DNA from: Ramlibacter sp. Leaf400
GTDB taxonomy: Bacteria > Pseudomonadota > Gammaproteobacteria > Burkholderiales > Burkholderiaceae_C
Reading direction: 5' to 3'
Length of the DNA stretch: 64,000 nucleotides
NCBI RefSeq assembly: GCF_001424545.1
Contig: NZ_LMQL01000005.1
Location: 58,692-122,691, forward strand
Shown: positions 9,319 to 20,072 of the stretch, piece by piece
Layout: every line of letters begins with the position of its first letter
Numbering within the stretch: position 1 is the first letter of the stretch
Notes under the pieces: generated by a model
The model's input: only the letters and a program-made list of their open reading frames with translations
Database searches by the model: none
What the model was told of the DNA's origin: nothing
Made by a program: the position numbers and the translations under genes

Positions 9319-9756
9319 ATGTACAAGCGGATCCTGTTGGCCTACGACGGCAGCGACGCCGGGCAGAAGGCGTTGCTGGATTGCCAGACGATGGCCCAGT
9401 GGGGCGGCGCCCAGCTCTACCTGATCGCCGTCATGCCTTCGGCCATGAGCTTCGTCGGCCTGGAAGGCGGCGTCTACGACGTGGAGCTGGAAGAGCGCGA
9501 GCGCGCCAAGTACCAGTCGGTCCTGCAGGAAGGCCTGCGCCGGCTGGAGCAGGCGGGCTATGCCTCCACCGGCGAGGTGGTCACCGGCGAGGCGGTGGAC
9601 GAGATCACCAAGTGCGCCCGCAAGGTCGGCGCCGACCTGATCGTGGTCGGCCACAAGCACCTGGACAGCTGGGCGGCGCGCTGGTGGCGCGGCTCCATCT
9701 CGGGCGCGCTGATCGAGCATGCGCCCTGCAACGTGCTGGTCGTCATCACGTCCTGA
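9319..9756 (+). CDS. Universal stress protein (UspA family)
   Basis: A 145-residue single-domain Usp. It starts MYKRILLAYDGSDAGQKAL, the standard first strand and loop, and ends with ADLIVVGHKHLDSW then GSISGALIEHAPCNVLVV, a variant of the G-x2-G-x9-GS nucleotide-binding signature. The first glycines are replaced (GHKH), so ATP binding is uncertain. GGAGG at 9308-9312 sits 6 bases before the ATG. Cytoplasmic, role in stress survival by family only. It stands alone between the B12 operon and the efflux operon. Confidence 0.9.
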   Translation: MYKRILLAYDGSDAGQKALLDCQTMAQWGGAQLYLIAVMPSAMSFVGLEGGVYDVELEERERAKYQSVLQEGLRRLEQAGYASTGEVVTGEAVDEITKCARKVGADLIVVGHKHLDSWAARWWRGSISGALIEHAPCNVLVVITS

Positions 9757-9981
9757 CACGCAGGCGAGCCCGGGCCGCGGCGTTTGCGCGCGTCCCGCCC
9801 CATTGCCGAACTTTGCGCAGCGGAAACCTTGCGGCCAACCGGGCGACACCTGCGGGCGCCATCCTCGCGTGGGATGCGGATGCGCGACAAGCCCGGCCGT
9901 CGAGGCCTCCCCGCTGGTGGCGGGGCCATGCGCGGGCGGTACGCTAGGCAACCGCCCCCGCGAAGGGCCCACAGGACAAGA

Positions 9982-11370
9982 ATGCAAGCCGACCCCACCC
10001 GCCAGAACCGACCCGCCCCCGAATCCACCGACGACCCCGCGCCGCGCCGCATCGGGCGTCGCGGCATGCTGCTGGGCAGCCTGGCCGCGCTGGCGCTGGT
10101 GGCGGGCGTGGCCTGGCTGACCTGGGACCTCACGGGCAAGCCGGCCACCCCGGCGGCGGCGCGGCCCGGCGCTTCGGCGCCCGGCGGCGCGGGAGCGGGC
10201 CTGGGCGGTCCGGGCGGTGCGGGTGGGGCGCGCGGCGGTCCGCCCACCACCGTCGGCATCGCGGTGGCCGAGCGCACCGACATCCCCGTCATGCTCGAGG
10301 CCCTGGGCACGGTGATCCCGCAGGCCACCGTGCGGGTGCGGCCGCAGGTGTCGGGCGTGCTGCAGCAGGTGCTCTACCGCGAGGGCCAGGTGGTCCGCAA
10401 GGGCGAACTGCTGGCCACCATCGACCCGCGCCAGTTCGAGATGGCCGTGCAGCAGGCCGCCGGCCAGCGCATGCGCGACGAGGCGCAGCTGGAAGCGGCG
10501 CGCGTGACGCTGCAGCGCTTCCGCACGCTGCTGGAGCAGGACTCCATCGCCCGCCAGGAGGTGGACACGCAGGCCGCGCTGGTCAAGCAGCTGGAGGCCG
10601 CGGTGGTGATCGCCAAGGCCAACGAAGGCACGGCGCGGCTGAACCTGGGCTACACCCGCATCGTCTCGCCGATCGCCGGCCGGGTGGGCCTGCGCACGGT
10701 GGACGTGGGCAACGTGGTGAGCGCCAGCGACGCCAACGGCGTGGCGCTCATCACCCAGCTGTCGCCCATCGACGTGGAGTTCGCCATCCCGCAGGACCAG
10801 GCGGCCGCGCTGGCGCAGGAGACCGGCCGCGCGCCCATGCAGGCCCGCGCGCTGGACCGCACGCGCAGCACGGTGCTGGAGACCGGCTCCTTCTCCTCGC
10901 TGGACAACCAGGTGGACACGCAGACCGGCACCGTGCGGGCCAAGGCCCGTTTCGCCAACGACAGGCAGCAGCTCTTCCCCAGCCAGTTCGTCAACCTGCA
11001 GCTGCGCCTGCGCACCATCGAGGGCGCGGTCACGGTGCCGCTGGCGGCGGTGCGCACCGGCACCAACGGCGACTACGTGTTCGTGCTGAAGGACGACCGC
11101 ACCGTGCAGCTTCGCACCGTGCAGCGCGGCCAGGCCACGGCCGACCGCGTGCAGGTCGTGAGCGGGTTGCAGGTGGGCGAGCGCGTGGTCACGGAAGGCG
11201 CCGACCGTCTGAGGGATGGCGCCCGCGTGACGCTGCCGTCGCCGGCGCCGACGGACGGGGCGCAGCCGCAGGCGGCCCGGCAGCGGGGTGGACAAGGCGC
11301 GGAAGGCGCGGCGTCGGCGCCGCAGCGGCGCCGCCAGCAGCAGCAGCAGGGCGGAGGAGCGGCGCAGTGA
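9982..11370 (+). CDS. mdtA: RND efflux periplasmic adaptor (MdtA/MuxA-like)
   Basis: A 462-residue membrane-fusion protein linking an RND pump to its outer-membrane channel. A single N-terminal membrane anchor covers about residues 29-48. It is followed by an unusually glycine-rich linker (about 52-85) and then the HlyD-type body: lipoyl half-motifs (VRPQVSGVLQQVLYREGQ, VSPIAGRVGLRTVDVGNVV), an alpha-hairpin, beta-barrel and membrane-proximal domain. The C-terminus is rich in Q, R and G. The frame is open upstream to 9784, but the conserved protein begins at the ATG at 9982, with AGGAC upstream. The two pump genes follow, separated from it by a dRS3-like repeat. Confidence 0.87.
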   Translation: MQADPTRQNRPAPESTDDPAPRRIGRRGMLLGSLAALALVAGVAWLTWDLTGKPATPAAARPGASAPGGAGAGLGGPGGAGGARGGPPTTVGIAVAERTDIPVMLEALGTVIPQATVRVRPQVSGVLQQVLYREGQVVRKGELLATIDPRQFEMAVQQAAGQRMRDEAQLEAARVTLQRFRTLLEQDSIARQEVDTQAALVKQLEAAVVIAKANEGTARLNLGYTRIVSPIAGRVGLRTVDVGNVVSASDANGVALITQLSPIDVEFAIPQDQAAALAQETGRAPMQARALDRTRSTVLETGSFSSLDNQVDTQTGTVRAKARFANDRQQLFPSQFVNLQLRLRTIEGAVTVPLAAVRTGTNGDYVFVLKDDRTVQLRTVQRGQATADRVQVVSGLQVGERVVTEGADRLRDGARVTLPSPAPTDGAQPQAARQRGGQGAEGAASAPQRRRQQQQQGGGAAQ

Positions 11371-11378
11371 CGCTCATC

Positions 11379-11467
11379 CCGTCATTCCCGCGGAGGCGGG
11401 AATCCAGTGCGTCCGCCTTCGCGGAGGGCCGGGAAGCCCTGGATCCCCGCCTTCGCGGGGATGACGG
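11379..11467. repeat. dRS3-like repeat, copy 2 (composite, two inverted arms)
   Basis: Bounded by CCGTCATTCCCGC on the left and GCGGGGATGACGG on the right, with the internal motifs AATCCAGTG and CCCTGGATCC. It fills the gap between mdtA and mdtB. Each arm is itself a short palindrome, so the element could form two hairpins or one long one. Confidence 0.85.
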
Positions 11468-11527
11468 CTGTTGCGGAGTGAGCGGCTGTTGCGGAGCGAG
11501 CGGCTGTCCAGGCCGCGGGGAGGCTGC

Positions 11528-14500
11528 ATGAACCCCTCCCGCCCCTTCATCCTCCGCCCCGTCGCCACATCCCTGTTGATGCTGGCCATCGTGCTGGCCG
11601 GCCTGGTGGGCCTGCGGCTGCTGCCCCTCTCGGCGCTGCCGCAGGTGGACTACCCCACCATCCAGGTGCAGACGCTCTACCCCGGCGCCAGTCCCGAGGT
11701 GATGGCGCAGACGGTCACCGCGCCGCTGGAGCGGCAGTTCGGGCAGATGCCCGGCCTGTCGCGCATGAGTTCCACCAGCGCGTCGGGCGTTTCCATCGTC
11801 ACGCTGCAGTTCGGGCTGGGCCTGGCGCTGGACGTGGCCGAGCAGCAGGTGCAGGCCGCCATCAACGCCGGCGCCTCGCTGCTGCCGGCCGACCTGCCGG
11901 CGCCGCCGGTCTACGCCAAGGTCAACCCGGCCGACGCACCGGTGCTCACGCTGGCGATCAGCTCCGACCAGCTGCCGCTGCCCGACGTGCAGAACCTGGT
12001 CAACACGCGGCTGGCGCTCAAGATCAGCCAGGTGTCCGGCGTGGGCCTGGTCACGCTGGCCGGCGGGCAGCGCCCGGCCGTGCGCATCCAGGCCGACACG
12101 CGCGCGCTGGCCTCGTACGGCCTGACGCTGGACAACGTGCGCACCACCATCAACGCCGCCAACGCCAACGGCGCCAAGGGCAGCATCGACGGGCCCACGC
12201 GCGCCTGGAGCATCAACTCCAACGACCAGCTGCTCACGGCCGAGGACTACGGCAGGCTCGTGGTGGCCTTCCGCAACGGCGCGCCGGTGCGCCTGGGCCA
12301 GGTGGCGCGGGTGCTGGAGAGCGCCGAGAACGTGAAGCTGGGCGCCTGGTCGGTGGTGGGCGGCGAACTCAAGCCGGCCATCATCCTGAACGTGCAGCGC
12401 CAGCCGGGCGCCAACGTCATCGCGACGGTGGACGCCATCAAGGCGCGCCTGCCGGAACTCACGGCCGGCCTGCCGCCCTCGCTCAAGGTGGACGTGCTGT
12501 CCGATCGCACCACCGGCATCCGCGCCTCGGTGCACCACGTGCAGCTGGAGCTGGTGCTGGCCGTGGTGCTGGTGGTGCTGGTGATCTTCGCCTTCCTGCA
12601 CAGCCCGCGCGCCACCCTGATCGCCAGCCTGGCCGTCCCGATATCGCTGGTCGGCGCCTGCGGCGTGATGTACCTGCTGGGCTACAGCCTGAACAACCTT
12701 TCGCTGATGGCGCTGACCATCGCCACCGGCTTCGTGGTGGACGACGCCATCGTGATGATCGAGAACATCCAGCGCCACGTGGAGATGGGCAAGCGGCCGA
12801 TGGATGCCGCGATCCAGGGCGCCCGCGAGATCGGCTTCACCATCATCTCGCTGACGGTGTCGCTGGTGGCGGTGCTGATCCCGCTGCTGTTCATGGGCGA
12901 CGTGGTGGGGCGGCTGTTCCGCGAGTTCGCGGTCACGCTGGCCATCACCATCCTGATCTCGGCCGTGGTCTCGCTGACCCTGGTGCCCATGATGTCGGCC
13001 CGCTGGCTCAAGGCGCACCCGGGCGGCGAGGCGGCCGGCACCGGCGTCGGGGCGCGGCTGGCGCGCCACTTCGACCGGCTGATCGGCGTGTACGACCGCG
13101 CCCTGCGCTGGGTGCTCACGCGCCAGCGGCTCACGCTGCTGGTGGCATTGGCGACCTTCGTGCTGACGGTGCTGCTGTACGTCGTCATCCCCAAGGGCCT
13201 GTTCCCGACGCAGAACACGGGCCAGCTGCAGGCGCGGGTGGAAGCGCAGGAATCGACCTCGTTCCCCAGCATGGCGCAGCTGCAGCAGGAGGTGGCGCGC
13301 GCGCTGATGGCGGACCCCGAGGTCAGCAGCATCGCCAGCTTCGTGGGGGTGGACGCGGCCAACAACACCATGCTGCACACCGGCCGCATGCTGATCAACC
13401 TGACGGGCAGCCGCGGCAGCCAGCGCGAGCTGATGGACCGGCTGCGCGAGCGGGCGCAGCGCGTGCCCGGCGCCACGCTCTACCTGCAGCCGGTGCAGGA
13501 CCTCACCATCGACGCGGAGTCGGGCCCCACCCAGTTCCGCTTCTCGCTGGAAGGCGCGGACACGGCCACGGTGAACGACTGGGCCAACCGCCTGGTGGAG
13601 CGCCTCCACTCGGTGCCACAGCTGCGCAACCCGGTCACCGACGCGGGCGCCAGCGGCGCGGCGGTCTACGTCGACATCGACCGCGACACGGCGGCGCGGC
13701 TGAACATCACGGCGGCCAGCATCGACGAGGCGCTCTACAGCGCCTTCGGCCAGCGCATCGTCTCGACCATCTTCACGCAGACCAACCAGTACCGCGTGAT
13801 CCTGGAGGCGCGGCCCGACGCCGCGGCCACGCCCGACGCCCTGGCCGGCATCCAGCTGCGCACCTCGTCGGGCGAGGCCACGCCGCTGTCGGCGGTGGCG
13901 CGCATCGTCGAGCGGCGCGCGCCGCTGCAGATCACGCACGTGGCCCAGTACCCGGCGGCGACCGTGGGCTTCGACACCGCGCCCGGCGTGTCGCTGGGCA
14001 AGGCGGTCGATGCGGTGCGGGCCACCGCGAAGGAGATGGGCCTGCCCGCCAGCCTGACCATGAGCTTCCTCGGCGCCTCGGGCGCCTACGAGGCGTCGCT
14101 CACCAACCAGCTCTGGCTGATCCTGGCGGCCATCGTCTGCGTCTACATCGTGCTGGGCGTGCTGTACGAGAGCTACGTGCACCCGCTCACGATCCTCTCG
14201 ACGCTGCCTTCGGCCGGCGTCGGCGCGCTGCTGGCGCTGATGCTCACCGGCAACGACCTGGGCGTCATCGGGATCATCGGGATCATCTTGCTGATCGGCA
14301 TCGTGAAGAAGAACGCGATCATGATGATCGACTTCGCGATCGACGCGCAGCGCAACGAACGCAAGGCGCCGCAGGAGGCGATCCACCAGGCCGCGCTGCT
14401 GCGCTTCCGGCCGATCCTGATGACCACGCTGGCGGCGCTCTTCGCCGCGGTGCCGCTGATGCTGGGCTGGGGCGAGGGCGCCGAGCTGCGCCGGCCGCTG

Positions 14501-14719
14501 GGCCTGGCGATCTTCGGCGGGCTGGTGGTGAGCCAGCTGCTGACGCTGTTCACCACGCCGGTGATCTACCTGGGGTTCGAGCGGCTGGGACGACTTCGTC
14601 ATCCCCGCGAAGGCGGGGATCCAGGGCTTCCCTCGGGCGCCGCGAAGACGGATGCACTGGATTCCCGCCTCCGCGGGAATGACGGGAGAGCGGCGCTCGG
14701 CGGCGACGCAGCGGCATGA
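11528..14719 (+). CDS. mdtB: RND efflux pump, MdtB-type inner-membrane subunit
   Basis: A 1063-residue HAE1-type proton antiporter with twelve predicted membrane segments and two large periplasmic loops. It begins [19 protein letters not shown] and has the paired aspartates of the proton relay in [17 protein letters not shown]. Characteristic of the MdtB/MuxB group are [15 protein letters not shown] and [22 protein letters not shown] start at ATG 11528, behind GGGGAGG. The last roughly 40 residues, from [11 protein letters not shown] to the end, come from dRS3-like repeat copy 3, and so does the leader of the next gene. With mdtC it probably forms a heterotrimeric pump, as in MdtBC. The drug range cannot be read from sequence. 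Confidence 0.88.
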   Translation: MNPSRPFILRPVATSLLMLAIVLAGLVGLRLLPLSALPQVDYPTIQVQTLYPGASPEVMAQTVTAPLERQFGQMPGLSRMSSTSASGVSIVTLQFGLGLALDVAEQQVQAAINAGASLLPADLPAPPVYAKVNPADAPVLTLAISSDQLPLPDVQNLVNTRLALKISQVSGVGLVTLAGGQRPAVRIQADTRALASYGLTLDNVRTTINAANANGAKGSIDGPTRAWSINSNDQLLTAEDYGRLVVAFRNGAPVRLGQVARVLESAENVKLGAWSVVGGELKPAIILNVQRQPGANVIATVDAIKARLPELTAGLPPSLKVDVLSDRTTGIRASVHHVQLELVLAVVLVVLVIFAFLHSPRATLIASLAVPISLVGACGVMYLLGYSLNNLSLMALTIATGFVVDDAIVMIENIQRHVEMGKRPMDAAIQGAREIGFTIISLTVSLVAVLIPLLFMGDVVGRLFREFAVTLAITILISAVVSLTLVPMMSARWLKAHPGGEAAGTGVGARLARHFDRLIGVYDRALRWVLTRQRLTLLVALATFVLTVLLYVVIPKGLFPTQNTGQLQARVEAQESTSFPSMAQLQQEVARALMADPEVSSIASFVGVDAANNTMLHTGRMLINLTGSRGSQRELMDRLRERAQRVPGATLYLQPVQDLTIDAESGPTQFRFSLEGADTATVNDWANRLVERLHSVPQLRNPVTDAGASGAAVYVDIDRDTAARLNITAASIDEALYSAFGQRIVSTIFTQTNQYRVILEARPDAAATPDALAGIQLRTSSGEATPLSAVARIVERRAPLQITHVAQYPAATVGFDTAPGVSLGKAVDAVRATAKEMGLPASLTMSFLGASGAYEASLTNQLWLILAAIVCVYIVLGVLYESYVHPLTILSTLPSAGVGALLALMLTGNDLGVIGIIGIILLIGIVKKNAIMMIDFAIDAQRNERKAPQEAIHQAALLRFRPILMTTLAALFAAVPLMLGWGEGAELRRPLGLAIFGGLVVSQLLTLFTTPVIYLGFERLGRLRHPREGGDPGLPSGAAKTDALDSRLRGNDGRAALGGDAAA
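14597..14686. repeat. dRS3-like repeat, copy 3 (composite, in the 3' end of mdtB)
   Basis: CGTCATCCCCGCGAAGGCGG at the left and GCGGGAATGACGG at the right, about 90 bases. It is translated as the C-terminal tail of MdtB (HPREGGDPG ... DSRLRGNDG). Confidence 0.85.
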
Positions 14720-17700
14720 ACCTCTCCGGCCCCTTCGTCCGCCGGCCCGTCGGCACCGTGCTGCTGACGGTCTGGATCGCGCTGGCCGGCATCGCGGCGT
14801 TCTTCCAGCTGCCGGTGGCCTCGCTGCCGCAGGTGGACTTCCCGGTGATCTCGGTCAGCGCCAACCTGCCGGGCGCCAGCCCCGAAACCATGGCCACCAG
14901 CGTGGCGCAGCCGCTGGAGCGGCGGCTGGGCGTGATCGCGGGCGTCAACGAGATGACGTCCAGCAGCGGCAACGGCTCGACCCGCATCAGCCTGCAGTTC
15001 GACCTCAACCGCAACATCGATTCGGCCGCGCGCGAAGTGCAGGCGGCGATCAACGCGTCGCGCGCGGACCTGCCGTCCAACCTGCGCAGCAACCCGACCT
15101 ACCGCAAGGCCAACCCCTCGGCCGCGCCGGTGATGATCCTGGCGCTGACCTCGCCGCGCCGCACGCCGGGCCAGATCTACGACGCGGTCTCCAACCTGGT
15201 TCAGCAGAAGGTCGCGCAGGTCCAGGGCGTCGGCGACGTGGAGCTGGGCGGCGGCTCGCAGCCGGCGGTGCGGGTCGAATTGCTCCCCTTCGCGCTGAGC
15301 AAGTACGGCATCGCGACCGAAGACATCCGCGCAGCGCTGCAGGCCGGCAGCGCCAACCGGCCCAAGGGCGACGTGCAGGACGCCAGCGGCCGCCGGCTGC
15401 AGATCTACACCAGCACCGGCAGCAGCTCGCCGGACGCGGACGGGCTGATCGCCATCGGCGCCGGGCGCCTGTCGGCCGCCGACTACCGCGGCCTGGTGGT
15501 GGCCTGGCGCGACGGTGCGGCGGTGCGGCTGGGCGACATCGCCACCGTGAGCGACAGCGTGGAGAACGTGAACACGCTGGGCCTGTTCAACGGCGAGCCG
15601 GCGGTGGTGGTGCCGATCACGCTGCAGCCCGGCGCCAACGTGATCAAGACCGTCGACGCCGTGCGCAAGCTGCTGCCCGAGCTGCAGGCCGCGCTGCCGC
15701 CCGACATCCGGCTGGTGCTGGCGTCCGACCGCACGACCTCGATTCGCGCCTCGCTGCACGAGGTGGAGCTGACGCTGGCCATCGCCATCGCGCTGGTGGT
15801 GCTGGTGGTCAGCGTGTTCCTGCGCAGCGCCCGCGCCACCTTCATCCCGGCCGTGGCCACCGTGGTCTCGCTGCTGGGCACCTTCGGCGTGATGCTGCTG
15901 ATGGGGTTCTCGCTCAACAACTTGAGCCTGATGGCGCTGACGGTGGCCACCGGCTTCGTGGTGGACGACGCCATCGTGGTGCTGGAGAACATCAGCCGCC
16001 ACCTGGAGCGCGGCATGGACCGCTTCCAGGCGGCGCTGCTGGGCGCGCGCGAGGTGGGCTTCACCGTGCTGTCGATCAGCCTGTCGCTGGTGGCCGTGTT
16101 CATCCCGCTGCTGTTCATGGGCGGGCAGGTGGGCCGCCTGTTCCGCGAGTTCGCGGTCACGCTGTCGGCGGCCGTGATGATCTCGCTGCTGATCTCGCTG
16201 ACCACCACGCCCATGCTGTGCGCCTGGCTGCTGCGCCCGCACGGCGCCGGCGGCAGGCCGCCCGGCCGGCTGGCGCGCTGGGCCGAGCGCGGCTACGACG
16301 CGATGCACCGCACCTATGCGTGGAGCCTGGACTGGGCGCTGCAGGCGCGCTGGCTGGTGCTGGCCATCCTGGTCGCCGTGATCGGGCTGAACGTCTACCT
16401 GTTCGTCAAGATCCCCAAGGGCTTCTTCCCGCAGCAGGACACCGGCCAGATCACCGGGGGCTTGCGCGCCGACCAGAGCATCTCGTTCCAGGCCATGCAG
16501 GAGAAGCTCAAGCAGCTGGTGGACATCACGCGGGCCGACCCGGCCGTCGACACCGTGGTGGCCTTCACCGGCGGCGGTCGCGCGGGCGGCGGCTTCATGT
16601 TCGTCACGCTCAAGCCGGTGGACCAGCGTGCGCCGGGCGAGCGCGCCCAGGCGGTGATCGCCCGCCTGCGGCCGCAGCTGCAGCGCGTCTCGGGCGTGAG
16701 CCTGTTCCTCAACCCGGTGCAGGACCTGCGCATGGGCGGGCGGCAGAGCAATTCGACCTACCAGTACACGCTCAAGAGCGACAACAACGAGGACCTCAAG
16801 CGCTGGGCCGCGCGGCTGGCCGAGTCGATGAAGCGGCAGCCCGCGCTGGTGGACGTGGACACCGACCAGCAGGAGAACGGCGTCGAGCTGTTCGTGGAGG
16901 TCGACAAGGACAGCGCGGCGCGCCTGGGCATCAGCTCGCGCGACGTGGACAACGCCCTCTACAACGCCTTCGGCCAGCGCCAGGTGGCGACCATCTACGG
17001 CGAGCTAAACCAGTACCGCGTGATCCTGGGCGTGGCGCAGCGCTACATCCTCAGCCCGATGGCGCTGCGCGACATCTACGTGCCGGCGTCGGCCGCGGCC
17101 ACCACGGCCACGGCCAGCACCGCGAGCGCCAGCACCGGCACGGTGGCGACCACCGCCACCATCAACCCGTCGCTGCGCGACCAGGCCACCGGCTCGGCGC
17201 TGAGCGGCGTGCGCAACATGGTGCCGCTGACGGCCATCGCGCGCGTGGTCGAGCGGCCCACCGCCACCTCGGTCAACCACCAGGACGCGGAGCTGGCCAC
17301 CACCATCTCCTACAACCTGGCCGAGGGGCAGACCATCGCCGACGGCCAGGCCGCGGTGCGGGCGGCCGAGGCCGAGATCGCCATGCCCACCAACGTGCGC
17401 GGCAGCTTCCAGGGCACGGCGCGCGCGGCGCAGGAGTCGCAGTCGCAGCAGCCGCTGCTGATCCTGGCGGCCATCTTGGTGATCTACATCGTGCTGGGCG
17501 TGCTGTACGAGAGCCTGGTGCACCCGGTCACGGTGCTCTCCACGCTGCCTTCCGCCGGCGTGGGCGCGGTGCTGGCGCTGATGCTGTTCAAGCTGGAGCT
17601 GTCGATCATGGCGCTGATCGGCCTGTTCCTTCTGATCGGCATCGTGAAGAAGAACGCGATCATGATCATCGACTTCGCGCTGGACGCCGAGCGCTCGCGC

Positions 17701-17988
17701 GGCCTGTCGCCGGTGGCGGCGGTGCGCGAGGCCTGCCTGCTGCGCTTTCGCCCCATCCTCATGACCACCCTGGCCGCCGCACTCGGCGCGCTGCCGCTGG
17801 CGATCGGCTTCGGCGAAGGCGCCGAGCTTCGCCGGCCACTGGGCATCGCGATCGTGGGTGGCCTGATCGCGAGCCAGCTGCTCACGCTGCTGACCACGCC
17901 GGTGGTGTACCTGCTGCTGGACAAGCTGCGCCGGCGCAGTCCGCATGAACGCGCGCTGGCGCGCAGCCATGCGCCGGAGGCGGCGTGA
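14716..17988 (+). CDS. mdtC: RND efflux pump, MdtC-type inner-membrane subunit
   Basis: A 1090-residue HAE1 pump starting four bases inside the mdtB stop (ATGA). It has the expected segments [24 protein letters not shown], [17 protein letters not shown] with the relay aspartates, and [20 protein letters not shown]. It is about 50 residues longer than usual for the family. Part of the excess is an alanine/threonine/serine-rich insertion at about residues 793-832 (DNA 17090-17210) in the second periplasmic loop, just before the conserved [10 protein letters not shown]. Probable partner of MdtB in a mixed trimer. Confidence 0.87.
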   Translation: MNLSGPFVRRPVGTVLLTVWIALAGIAAFFQLPVASLPQVDFPVISVSANLPGASPETMATSVAQPLERRLGVIAGVNEMTSSSGNGSTRISLQFDLNRNIDSAAREVQAAINASRADLPSNLRSNPTYRKANPSAAPVMILALTSPRRTPGQIYDAVSNLVQQKVAQVQGVGDVELGGGSQPAVRVELLPFALSKYGIATEDIRAALQAGSANRPKGDVQDASGRRLQIYTSTGSSSPDADGLIAIGAGRLSAADYRGLVVAWRDGAAVRLGDIATVSDSVENVNTLGLFNGEPAVVVPITLQPGANVIKTVDAVRKLLPELQAALPPDIRLVLASDRTTSIRASLHEVELTLAIAIALVVLVVSVFLRSARATFIPAVATVVSLLGTFGVMLLMGFSLNNLSLMALTVATGFVVDDAIVVLENISRHLERGMDRFQAALLGAREVGFTVLSISLSLVAVFIPLLFMGGQVGRLFREFAVTLSAAVMISLLISLTTTPMLCAWLLRPHGAGGRPPGRLARWAERGYDAMHRTYAWSLDWALQARWLVLAILVAVIGLNVYLFVKIPKGFFPQQDTGQITGGLRADQSISFQAMQEKLKQLVDITRADPAVDTVVAFTGGGRAGGGFMFVTLKPVDQRAPGERAQAVIARLRPQLQRVSGVSLFLNPVQDLRMGGRQSNSTYQYTLKSDNNEDLKRWAARLAESMKRQPALVDVDTDQQENGVELFVEVDKDSAARLGISSRDVDNALYNAFGQRQVATIYGELNQYRVILGVAQRYILSPMALRDIYVPASAAATTATASTASASTGTVATTATINPSLRDQATGSALSGVRNMVPLTAIARVVERPTATSVNHQDAELATTISYNLAEGQTIADGQAAVRAAEAEIAMPTNVRGSFQGTARAAQESQSQQPLLILAAILVIYIVLGVLYESLVHPVTVLSTLPSAGVGAVLALMLFKLELSIMALIGLFLLIGIVKKNAIMIIDFALDAERSRGLSPVAAVREACLLRFRPILMTTLAAALGALPLAIGFGEGAELRRPLGIAIVGGLIASQLLTLLTTPVVYLLLDKLRRRSPHERALARSHAPEAA

Positions 17989-18019
17989 AGGGGCCCATGA
18001 AAGTGATCGCATGCACGAA

Positions 18020-18147
18020 ACTCCCTCCCCCTCCGGGGGAGGGCGGGGGTGGGGGTGGGGGCGCCCCGGTGCCCGATGTCCCACCCTGCATCGCTTCCAG
18101 CCGCGTGCGCGCCCCCACCCCAACCCTCCCCCGAAGGGGAGGGAGCA
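18020..18147. repeat. GGGGGAGGG-type palindromic element, copy 2
   Basis: About 128 bases between mdtC and the outer-membrane gene, with the same inverted ends as the copy in cobQ (ACTCCCTCCCCCTCCGGGG ... CCCCGAAGGGGAGGGAGC). The right arm differs by a G-to-A change. It ends 10 bases before the next start codon, so its stem may affect ribosome access. Confidence 0.83.
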
Positions 18148-18157
18148 CTACCCCGCC

Positions 18158-19678
18158 ATGAGTCCATTGCCCTTGCTCAAACCCCTCTGCCTGGCCCTTT
18201 CGCTGGCGCTCACCGCCTGCGCCGTCGGTCCCCGCTACGACGCGCCGCCCGCGATGGACCTGCCCGCCACCTTCAAGGAAGGCCAGGGCGAGTGGATCAA
18301 GGCCACGCCCGCCGACGCCCTGGAGCGCGGACCCTGGTGGCAGCTCTTCAACGATCCGGTCCTCGACGACCTGGCCGCGCGGGTCGAGGTCTCCAACCAG
18401 AACGTGGCGGCAGCCGTCGCGGCCTATGCGCAGGCGCGGGCGCTCACGGCGCAGCAGCGCGCCTCGCTCTTCCCCGTGGTGGGCCTGGACGCCAGCGCCA
18501 ACCGCAGCGGCACGCGCGGCGGCGGCGGCACGACCACCGCGACGACGACCACCGGCGGCACCACCGTCATCAGCGGCGCCAGCGGCGGCAGCGCGCGCAG
18601 CAGCTACCAGTTCGACATCGGCGCCAGCTGGGAGCCGGACGTGTGGGGCCGCCTGGCGCGCGGCGTGGCCGGGGCCCGCGCGGGCGAGCAGGCCAGCCAG
18701 GCCGACCTGGCGGCGGCGCGGCTGGCCGCGCAGGGCGAGCTGGCTGCCAACTACTTCGGCCTGCGCCAGGCGGACGCGCAGCGCACCCTGCTGTCGCAGA
18801 CCGTCGCGGGCTACGAGCGGGTGCTGCAGATCACCAACAACCGCTACACCGCCGGCATCGCCGCGCGCACCGACGTGCTGCAGGCCCAGACCCAGCTGGC
18901 CAACGCGCGCGCCGACCTGCTGGGCGTGGAGCGCCAGCGGGCCCAGCTGGAACATGCGATCGCCGTGCTGGTGGGGCAGGCGCCGGCCAGTTTCGCGCTC
19001 AAGGCCGAGCCGAGCTGGCCGATCACGGTGCCGGACGTGCCGCTGTCCGTGCCGTCCACGCTGCTGCAGCGGCGCCCCGACATCGCCGCGGCCGAGCGGC
19101 GCGTGGCGCAGGCCAACGAGGACATCGGCATCACGCAGTCGGCGTTCTTCCCCAGCCTGCGTTTGACCGGTTCGGTGGGCGCGGGCGCGGCCAGCATCGC
19201 CGACCTGTTCAGCGCTTCCTCGCTGGTGTGGGCGCTGGGCGGCTCGGTGGCGCAGGCCCTCTTCGATGCCGGGGCCACGCGCGCGCAGGTGGAGGGCGCC
19301 CGTGCCGCCTTCGACCAGGCGGCCGCGCGCTACCGGCAGACGGTGCTCACCGCGTTCCAGAACGTGGAGGACCAGCTCTCGGGCGTGCGCGTGCTGGGCC
19401 AGCAGGTCGCCCTGCGCGAGGAGGCCAGCCGCGCCGCCGACCTGGTGGAGCAGCAGGTCCTCAACCGCTACCAGGCGGGACAGGTGGGCTTCACCGACGT
19501 GGTCAATGCCCAGGCCACGGCGCAGAACGCGCGCCGCGCCTTCGTGCAGCTCCAGGCGGATCGGCAGGCGGCGGCGGTGGCGCTGATCCAGGCGCTGGGG
19601 GGAGGGTGGGCGGGGATCGAAGACCGTCATTCCCGCGACGGCGGAAATCCAGCGCAGCGCGCTTCGGGAGACAGCTGA
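18158..19678 (+). CDS. Outer-membrane efflux lipoprotein (NodT/OprM family) of the MdtABC system
   Basis: A 506-residue TolC-like channel protein. The signal peptide ends in the lipobox LTAC, so the mature protein is a lipoprotein acylated at Cys22. The body shows the two tandem OEP repeats, with NRYTAGIAARTDVLQAQTQLANARADL in the first (residues about 225-255) and NRYQAGQVGFTDVVNAQ in the second. A glycine/threonine-rich insertion lies at residues about 118-147, in a loop near the start of the barrel. The last roughly 18 residues (RHSRDGGNP onward) are from a dRS3-like repeat. Likely outer-membrane exit duct for the MdtABC pump, equivalent to OpmB in the Pseudomonas MuxABC-OpmB system. Confidence 0.86.
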   Translation: MSPLPLLKPLCLALSLALTACAVGPRYDAPPAMDLPATFKEGQGEWIKATPADALERGPWWQLFNDPVLDDLAARVEVSNQNVAAAVAAYAQARALTAQQRASLFPVVGLDASANRSGTRGGGGTTTATTTTGGTTVISGASGGSARSSYQFDIGASWEPDVWGRLARGVAGARAGEQASQADLAAARLAAQGELAANYFGLRQADAQRTLLSQTVAGYERVLQITNNRYTAGIAARTDVLQAQTQLANARADLLGVERQRAQLEHAIAVLVGQAPASFALKAEPSWPITVPDVPLSVPSTLLQRRPDIAAAERRVAQANEDIGITQSAFFPSLRLTGSVGAGAASIADLFSASSLVWALGGSVAQALFDAGATRAQVEGARAAFDQAAARYRQTVLTAFQNVEDQLSGVRVLGQQVALREEASRAADLVEQQVLNRYQAGQVGFTDVVNAQATAQNARRAFVQLQADRQAAAVALIQALGGGWAGIEDRHSRDGGNPAQRASGDS

Positions 19679-19768
19679 AGACGGAAGCCCTGGATCCCCG
19701 CCTGCGCGGGGATGACGCCTGTGCCCCGTCATTCCCGCGAAGGCGGGAATCCAGCGCAGCGCGCCTGC
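19624..19768. repeat. dRS3-like repeats, copy 4 (one composite plus one single arm)
   Basis: A composite element runs from CCGTCATTCCCGCG at 19624 to GGGGATGACG at 19717, and a single arm from 19726 to about 19768. They cover the end of the efflux lipoprotein gene and the whole gap to the convergent gene at 19779. The hairpins may serve as a two-way transcription stop, though no U-run is present. Confidence 0.83.
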
Positions 19769-19778
19769 GGCTCGTGAT

Positions 19779-20048
19779 CTACGCCTGGTGCTTGCCCAGC
19801 AGCGACAGCATCCCCGCCTCCAGCCCTTCCATCCGGCTGGCCAGGTTGGGCGCCGAATCCTTGGCCACCTGCATGTAGCGTTCGAAGGCGGCGAGCACCG
19901 CCTTGCGGTCGGGGTGGTGCATCAGCGCGCTGGCCAGGGCGGCCTGCAGCACCTGCACCTGCGCCACCAGCGCGAACTGGTTTTCCTTGAGTGCGTCGAC
20001 GTTCTGGCCCATCTCGGCCAGGGTCTGCTCGAAGTCCTGCGTGTCCAT
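19779..20048 (-). CDS. Small hypothetical protein with coiled-coil character
   Basis: An 89-residue soluble protein that I do not recognise. It begins MDTQDFEQTLAEMGQNVDALKE, is helical throughout, and has no signal peptide or cysteine pattern. The segment from about residue 5 to 45 (TLAEMGQNVDALKENQFALV, then QVQVLQAALASAL) could form a coiled coil. It is encoded 24 bases downstream of the DnaJ-domain gene on the same strand, so the two may be co-transcribed. Codon use matches its neighbours. Confidence 0.6.
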   Translation of the reverse strand: MDTQDFEQTLAEMGQNVDALKENQFALVAQVQVLQAALASALMHHPDRKAVLAAFERYMQVAKDSAPNLASRMEGLEAGMLSLLGKHQA

Positions 20049-20072
20049 CCGGCCAATGTAGCAGGCAGGTGC

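Noticed and set aside
11379..11467. Intrinsic terminator between mdtA and mdtB
   Set aside because: The hairpins are a dispersed repeat with no U-run, and the pump genes must be expressed together with mdtA.
11189..14602. A 1137-codon open frame on the minus strand
   Set aside because: It is antisense to mdtB, made mostly of H, R, Q and D typical of reverse-strand frames in GC-rich genes, and has no family resemblance.
14599..19732. Further long minus-strand frames opposite mdtC and the efflux lipoprotein
   Set aside because: Same antisense composition; the plus strand carries the clear RND and outer-membrane proteins.
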